Below, piece by piece: positions 58,513 through 64,000 of a DNA stretch of 64,000 bases. Numbering within the stretch: position 1 is the first letter of the stretch; the number at the start of each line of letters is the position of its first letter. The stretch covers positions 62,001 to 126,000 of the forward strand of contig JABYQQ010000034.1 of NCBI GenBank assembly GCA_022605405.1, in the 5' to 3' direction. The position numbers were made by a program, and so were the translations under genes. The notes beneath the pieces were generated by a model. The model saw nothing but the letters and a program-made list of their open reading frames with translations. It was not told where the DNA came from and did not search any database. This stretch comes from Earliella scabrosa. Taxonomy: Eukaryota; Basidiomycota; Agaricomycetes; Polyporales; Polyporaceae.

Positions 58513-60432
58513 TCAGCCTATGATTGCATCGCTCTGGGCTTCCGTAGACGTGTCCCCCATCTCCTTCGTCCTGAGATATTCTTCAAACCACTGATCGGCC
58601 TCCGCTTTCATCCTCGCCATCCCCTCGTCGAAGTCTTCACCCAGCAGCTGGAACGCGCCAACGTACATCGAGTACTCTCCCTTGGCTTTCTCCGCGTCGC
58701 CCTCATATGGTGTGGAGATGGCGGGAAAGCGATTCATCTGCTCCTGCCCGAAGTTGACTTGGAGCACATTGCACAGAGCTTTAGCGATCGAGATCGGTTC
58801 TTTCCATCGATCAACATGCTGTGGCGAGGTTGCGGCTTTGCGTCCTACATAGTAGGCGAGTATCTTCCGAACGTCGCCACACTGAGCGCGTCGGAAGTCG
58901 CGGATTCGAAGGGGGTCCTTCTCGAGGAGGCGATGGAACAGCAGGTACTCTGACATGCCGATGGGGAGGCCGCGAGGGTCTTGGAGGCGTCGAAGAAGGT
59001 AGACGTACATGTATAGCTGACTGAAGGACGAGAGATCGTTGGCGACCCCAGGAACGTAGCGCATGGGGTAAGGGTCGAAGAGACCGTAGATGAGATTTGA
59101 GGGCGCGAAAGCGTACTTGTCCTGAGTAGCCGTGCCTGCATGGTCAGGGTTTGTGTCTTCGTTCCGGCACTACACGACGCACAGAGGGAAGCGGTGTCTT
59201 GCGAAGAATATTTGCCTGCCTCCGCAACTCTTCTATATCTTCCGGTAGGTGGAGCGTGAAGTCCCTGAAGTGGAGATGCATGGTATGGCGAAGGTTTGGA
59301 ACAGGGTGTACGCGCACAAATGCTCACGGTCTGCCTCGAGGTCGCTCTGACGACGACGCGCCATACATAGAAGTACGCTCGACGGCAGATTCCATGGCAG
59401 GTAGCGTCATAGCACGTGGCGCAGTCGAACCCAAAGTGCTGTTGTCCTGGTCCATCTCTGTCCGAGGCTATCTTCGCCCAGTCCGCTGTAAAGACATCTC
59501 CGCGGCTCTCTTCACCTCCGCCCATGCCTTCAGGGTCCTATCATACTGCTCCAGGTCGCGCCCTCTCCTCCGCCTTTCTGTCCTAAACCGTCATCCGCCA
59601 GAACCCCCGCATCGCAGCACTGTCCTCCATCCCCGCATGATTTTCGCCAAGGTCCACCAGTTTGTAGAGCACCTCGCACATGGCGTAAGGGCTCACCGGT
59701 CTCACCAACGTCGCCTCGGTCTCGTCGTCATTCTCGTGCGCCGCGGCGTGTGCGTCCTGTCCACACTCCCCAGACCGCACCACGATCCTGTCCTCTCCAC
59801 GGCGTGCCGCTTCTTCTCGGGCCTTCTCGGGCCTCTTCCACGCCTCCGCCGTCTCGCGCTGCGTCACCCACGCGAGCGTGTGGTCAGAGTGCCCTCCCGC
59901 GCCTCACGCAGCCGGTGCAGATCGTCGCAGCCCAGCCCAGCGTCCAGACAGCGCAAGACCGAGACGCCTTTCTCGCCGCGCGCGAGGAAGGTCTGCGCGA
60001 ATCCGTCGAGGTCCGAGGTCGTCCGCGACGGTCTGCGTGTACGGCACGGCTGGGTCGAACGCGTTGTGGATGCGCCGCGTGGAGACGAACCGGAGCTTGT
60101 CCTGGTCGTGCGTGGGTGGATCGCAAGCGTCATTGCTAGTGTGGTGTGTGGACATTTGCAATGGGCGAGGAGAGGACGAACGGGAGGAGGGCCATGGCAG
60201 CGGTGCGTAATTGTCCCAGCCCGGGCAGGGCGGGAGATACTTGACGTTCGGCGCGATCCAGATGTAGTGTTCTTCGGGGTTCCAGCCGCTCGTTGTGCGG
60301 CGCACAAGGTCGTTCTTCGCGCTAAATTGATGTCGACGTCGCGTGCGCGCACAGAAAGTGGTATGTTATGTTGACCACGTATGGGTTTCCAAGCGGCCCA
60401 ACGTCTACCGGGTACAGGGGGTCCGCGCTGCA
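58513..60432 (-). CDS. Unrecognised multi-exon gene
   Basis: The supported 3' end is two exons: 59281-59183 (MHLHFRDFTLHLPEDIEEL) and 59121-58513 (DKYAFAPSNLIYGLF to EAQSDAIIG), joined in phase by a 61-nt intron. These give at least 235 aa. Upstream minus-strand segments also look coding. They include DPLYPVDVGPLGNPYVV (about 60428), then after a 42-nt intron RTTSGWNPEEHYIWIAPNV and YLPPCPGWDNYAP (about 60320-60220). Further on are KLRFVSTRRIHNAFDP, RETAEAWKRPEKAREEA, SPYAMCEVLYKLVDLGE and LEQYDRTLKAWAEVKRAAE (59.5-60.1 kb). They probably belong to the same gene, but not every junction could be placed and two separate genes are possible. I recognise no domain. Many Tyr/Trp and helical stretches suggest a soluble globular protein. 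Confidence 0.5.
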
Positions 60433-60642
60433 AATGGGCGAGAAAGAGGGGAGAGAGGGTTAGAACAGGGGAGGTCGTGTTCGTACGTCTTCAACGATCC
60501 GAACAAGGAAGTCCCACCTCGCGATCACGTGTGCTTCTCTTCACCGACGCTCTCCCGGACTCAGCCTGACATGCTGCATGCACGGACCATTTTGGACACG
60601 GTCTGTGCTCTATGGTACATCCAGCTGCAGCGCACAGGGAGC

Positions 60643-62900
60643 TCAACGACTCTCGACAGACGCCTCGCGCTCGTCCACGCGCGTCCCCTTCTTCTCGCCA
60701 TACTCGCCCGGCGTGCCACCGTCTTCGACCGTCCTGACAGGTCCCTTGAACCACTTGCGCGCAGACACGACCCACGACACGGACGCAAATACGAACACGG
60801 CCATGATGATCACGACTGCGTAATCTGCGTGCGCACAAGGTCAGCAGGTGATCTGTGAACCCAGAAATTCACGCACTCATCGTGTCCGCGGAGGGGTTCA
60901 CCTCTGGTGGGAACATGAGCAGGACGGTGATGAAACTGACCCACGCGACCGCCACAATCCCAATCGGCATGTACCACTTGCCCAGCGAGAACGGCCCGTG
61001 CTGCAGCTTGTCGCGCCCGGTCGTGATGCGCAGGAAGATCGGCGTGACGTAGGACACGTACAGCCCAATCACCGACGCGCTGCGCACACGCACGTTCAGT
61101 CTCGTTCCAAGAAATGCCAACTCGAGACTTACCCAGCGAGCGAGGACAGCGCGGTCTCCGAGAATCCGAGCAGCCCGATGACCGCAGAGCACCCGATCAC
61201 GAACCACACCGCGTTCACGGGCGTCGCCGTGTAGGGATGCATCTTCTTCCACCACCGCGAGCCGGGCAGCGCGTTGTCCCTCGCGAACGCGAACACGACG
61301 CGCGACGCGTCGACGCCCTGCGCCGCGCCGGTGACGTACTGCACGACAATGATGAAGGACCAGATCGCGAGCATGCCCCGCTTGCCGAGGATGTCGAGGA
61401 AGAGCTGGCCCATCGGGAGCGGGAGGGGCGACGCGAGCAGGTCGGGCACGGACGCGGCGGCGAAGGAGGCTGCGATGAAGAGCAGCCAGCCGAGCGAGGC
61501 CGTTGCGCCGACACCGATGAGGATGGCGATGGGTGCGGCGCGTGCGGCCCCTGCTGTTTCCTCCGATATGTGGGCTGCAGAGTCGTCTGGGAGGATAATG
61601 AGGTCAGGAATTGCAGTAGTATCAGGCGGGGTGTGTCTTACATCCAGTCAACGTCCACATTGGGGCAGTGAACGCAAGCAGGAAAGCCCAGGCGTCTACA
61701 AGATTGTAGTGGGTCAGCATTTTCAGGATTAGAAGCTAATCACGGCACGCACTATCCGACCATCCAGTGTTATTCTCATACATGGTGAATGCGGTGGTGG
61801 TTGACACTCTCTGTTCTCCGCTGCATACGAGCAGAGCGACAATGGCCGCGATGGTCGTTCCCACTATAGGCTGCACGGTCAAAGATCATCACAGCGTGAC
61901 ACACGCGATTCAGCTCACCATTCACGATCACATAGAAGATGTTGAGACGCGCGATAACCGCCGTCGCAGCAGAACACACGATCCCATGCGTGAAAAGTAT
62001 TGCGAGCAAGATACCGTACGTCGGCCCGGCGCCTAGGTTGATCGCGCCGTCGGAGCCAACGTACAGCGCAGACGTGATCATCTCAGCGCTGTCGGTCCGA
62101 TCGTCAGCTGCGCTCGCCGAAGGAGTGATGTTCTGCGAGCGATGCTCACCAAGTAAAGTCAATCGAGCACACGAGCGCTACTTGTCCGGTGACATTCGCC
62201 CATCCGGTGATCCAGCTCGCCAGGGGAGCCCACCGTGGCGGGGCGAGTTTCGCAGAGAAGTAGTACAAGCCTGCGCTCGTTCTGGAATTTGCAGTCAGCG
62301 TCTCTTCGGCGCGATGGATGGGGATAGAAGGAGCGACGGACGTACGGCATGGCAGATGTTAGCTCCGCGAGCGACGCGGCGATCGTCATCACGAAGAGGG
62401 AGGGAATCAACCACCCAAAGACCATTCCGACATGCCCGCCTGTGGAGGTTCGACGGCGCACGAGGCACGAGGCATGATGGTGTTTGAGCAATGAGTATGG
62501 TGGCAGGGCGAGCGCGGCGCCGGCGATACAAAATGAGACGTACCGGAGATGAGGGGGAAGTACATTGTTGAGGAGACCGAGGCGACGACGCCCATGATCG
62601 AGAACGCAAATGCGATTGTCTCGATGAGCTATCGGGGACATAGGTGGGCGACGCGTGGCTCTCAGCAAGGGTTGCGTGTGTTTGGACATCATGGAGTAGG
62701 TAGGGGTACGAGGCAAGGAGAGCAGAAAAGAGCTGCAACTCACAGAGAATTCGCGCCTGAACTCGCTCCGATACCCCAGCTTCGCAAGAAGCACATCGTC
62801 GGCGTGTTTCAGCGCTGCCAAGCTCCCGCCTACCTCCGACCCCACACCCTCCGCCCCTGCCTTCGCCGAAACCGTTGCCTGCTGCCCGTCGTCGGACATT
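60643..62900 (-). CDS. Amino-acid/GABA permease, APC superfamily
   Basis: It starts MSDDGQQATVSAKAGAEG and shows the cytoplasmic LGYRSEFRREFS typical of fungal amino-acid/choline permeases. Membrane segments follow: IETIAFAFSIMGVVAS, VFGWLIPSLFVMTIAASLAELTSA, PRWAPLASWITGWANV, YGILLAILFTHGIVCSA, TTIAAIVALLVC, AILIGVGATASLGWLLFIA, MLAIWSFIIVVQYVTGAAQG, AVWFVIGCSAVIGLLG, IVAVAWVSFITVLLMF and VVIIMAVFVFASVSWVV. The consensus motif RVVFAFARDNALPGSRWWKK marks the UGA4/GABA-permease type. The end is the hydrophilic tail GTRVDEREASVES. It would import amino acids or gamma-aminobutyrate with protons at the plasma membrane; the substrate is inferred. The gene has about ten introns and no lesion was seen. 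It lies head-to-tail upstream of the unrecognised gene. Confidence 0.9.
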
Positions 62901-64000
62901 GCTGCGCAGAGGGATTTGCAAGAGGAGGTAGAAGCAGGCCGGGCGAGCGTCAGAAAATGCCAGTCCTTATGCCATGGGCGGTGATGTAACCCTCGCCGTC
63001 GTATATCTCCGAGATGACGACCTGGTAGGTCCAATGCGCCTCTTTCGACAACGTGTTTGGTGCATGACCGGGCGTATCGCTGGACGGGGCGCGTGGGTGG
63101 ATCAGGCCTGAGAAGAGGGTGTCGCAAACGGTATCTGGCGACCTGCGACTTCCCAGAAGAAGTGCGCTAGAGCTCGATAACCCGGTCTGGAAGAACCACC
63201 GGTCTGAGATGATGCGAGGACAACTTGCGGAACCGTGAGACGGCGGGCACGGTGGACAATGCTGTTATCTTGGCGGACATTGTGCGATTGAGTCTCGCCG
63301 TTCTGATACTCAAGCTCATCTGCATGCGGGTGCTCGTCAATGTTGCATTGGCCTATTCTGTTTGCGAGGGCGACTTACCTGAAGTTCAGAGTGAACTGAG
63401 CGTTGAGAGAATCAGAGATGATCGATGATGGACGTGCAGAACTAAAGTTTCCAGAGGGTTGTAGACGCCCATATGCGTCGCAGTGTGAGTCATAAACTTG
63501 CTCTCATCCTCTAGTATCTACCTCCACCCTCTTCCCTCCACCTGCCCTTGACCATTCCCCTCTCGGGCAGAATACAGTCATATTTCAGTTTCCTTCGCCT
63601 GCTGCACATTTTCAAAGATGCGCCGGTTGCCCACGGTGTGCTACCTCAACGCTCACTTCTCCAACTGCCATCTCGAATCTCGAGCACCGTCTCATCCGAT
63701 GTCGCTCGGAACGCTGGCTGAGAGCACGGGAATTGGTATTCTCTAACTCATGGATGCAATAGCTTGAAGCGTCCGCGCTCTGACGTCCATGCGAACATCC
63801 ACAAGCCACGGTCCGGTCGACGACTGAGTTCCAGTGAGGTGCCTGTCGACGGAGCTCCGTGCTTCTTCTGTTCGCATGCTCACACGGGACCGACTGACCT
63901 GCCCCAGAGGCCAGCACCTCTTGCTCCTGCTCTGCATCTGCAACGCGGCAGACAACAAGCCCCGCAAGTATGCCACGCAAGGTCCTCATTGGCTTCGGAG
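62901..64000. other. Intergenic to window end, nothing recognised
   Basis: This region upstream of the permease holds only short frames without motifs. A minus-strand frame at 63612-63989 and plus-strand frames near 63225 lack domain or splice support. Confidence 0.45.

Noticed and set aside
1..64000. CRISPR arrays, operons or Shine-Dalgarno sites
   Set aside because: The window is eukaryotic: spliceosomal introns throughout, and no array of spaced direct repeats.

Overview
The window is nuclear DNA of a filamentous basidiomycete, most likely an Agaricomycete and possibly a Polyporales species. The evidence is about 20 multi-exon genes with short GT-AG introns (mostly 45-70 nt), no operons, several members of expanded Agaricomycete families (F-box, MYND, CYP) and a KDZ transposon. 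The species cannot be named from the sequence alone.

0-11.1 kb is a large mobile-element region. On the minus strand lies an apparently intact 13-exon gene (5469-10766). It encodes a KDZ-superfamily (Kyakuja-Dileera-Zisupton) transposase fused at its C-terminus to a Ulp1/SENP-type peptidase; my splice model gives 1534 aa with no interrupting stop. On the plus strand, converging on it, are a TET/JBP-family 2-oxoglutarate/Fe(II) oxygenase (2409-3754), an unrecognised coiled-coil gene ending at 5327, and a 5'-truncated Zn2Cys6 plus coiled-coil gene. The pairing of a KDZ transposase with TET/JBP is a known basidiomycete theme; here the autonomous components look complete. The left end lies outside the window. 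A perfect 10-bp inverted repeat at 11076-11120 is a candidate right-end structure.

11.4-20.9 kb holds host genes: a class I histone deacetylase (minus), an F-box/LRR protein (plus), a single-pass membrane protein with a C-terminal PPPYTE motif (minus) and a second F-box/LRR protein (minus). At 20236-20574 there is a SINE-like retroposed copy of a highly structured RNA, with a poly(A) tail and a perfect 14-bp target-site duplication.

20.9-38.2 kb reads as a sesquiterpenoid biosynthetic cluster: P450 A (minus), a sesquiterpene synthase with DEYTD and NDIASYNKE metal-binding motifs (minus), P450 B (plus), an aryl-alcohol-dehydrogenase-type aldo-keto reductase (minus) and P450 C (plus). A secreted WSC-domain protein sits at the edge. 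The synthase would cyclise farnesyl diphosphate, and the P450s and reductase would tailor the product.

38.6-55.8 kb contains three paralogous minus-strand F-box genes (A, B, C) and two paralogous plus-strand MYND zinc-finger genes. F-box B/MYND1 and F-box C/MYND2 are divergent pairs, so a two-gene unit has been duplicated. Between F-box A and B lie a second PPPYTE membrane protein and an endonuclease IV (Apn1-type) DNA-repair gene. The right end carries a secreted PLC-like phosphodiesterase, an unrecognised multi-exon gene and an APC-family amino-acid/GABA-type permease. No rRNA, convincing tRNA or CRISPR was seen.
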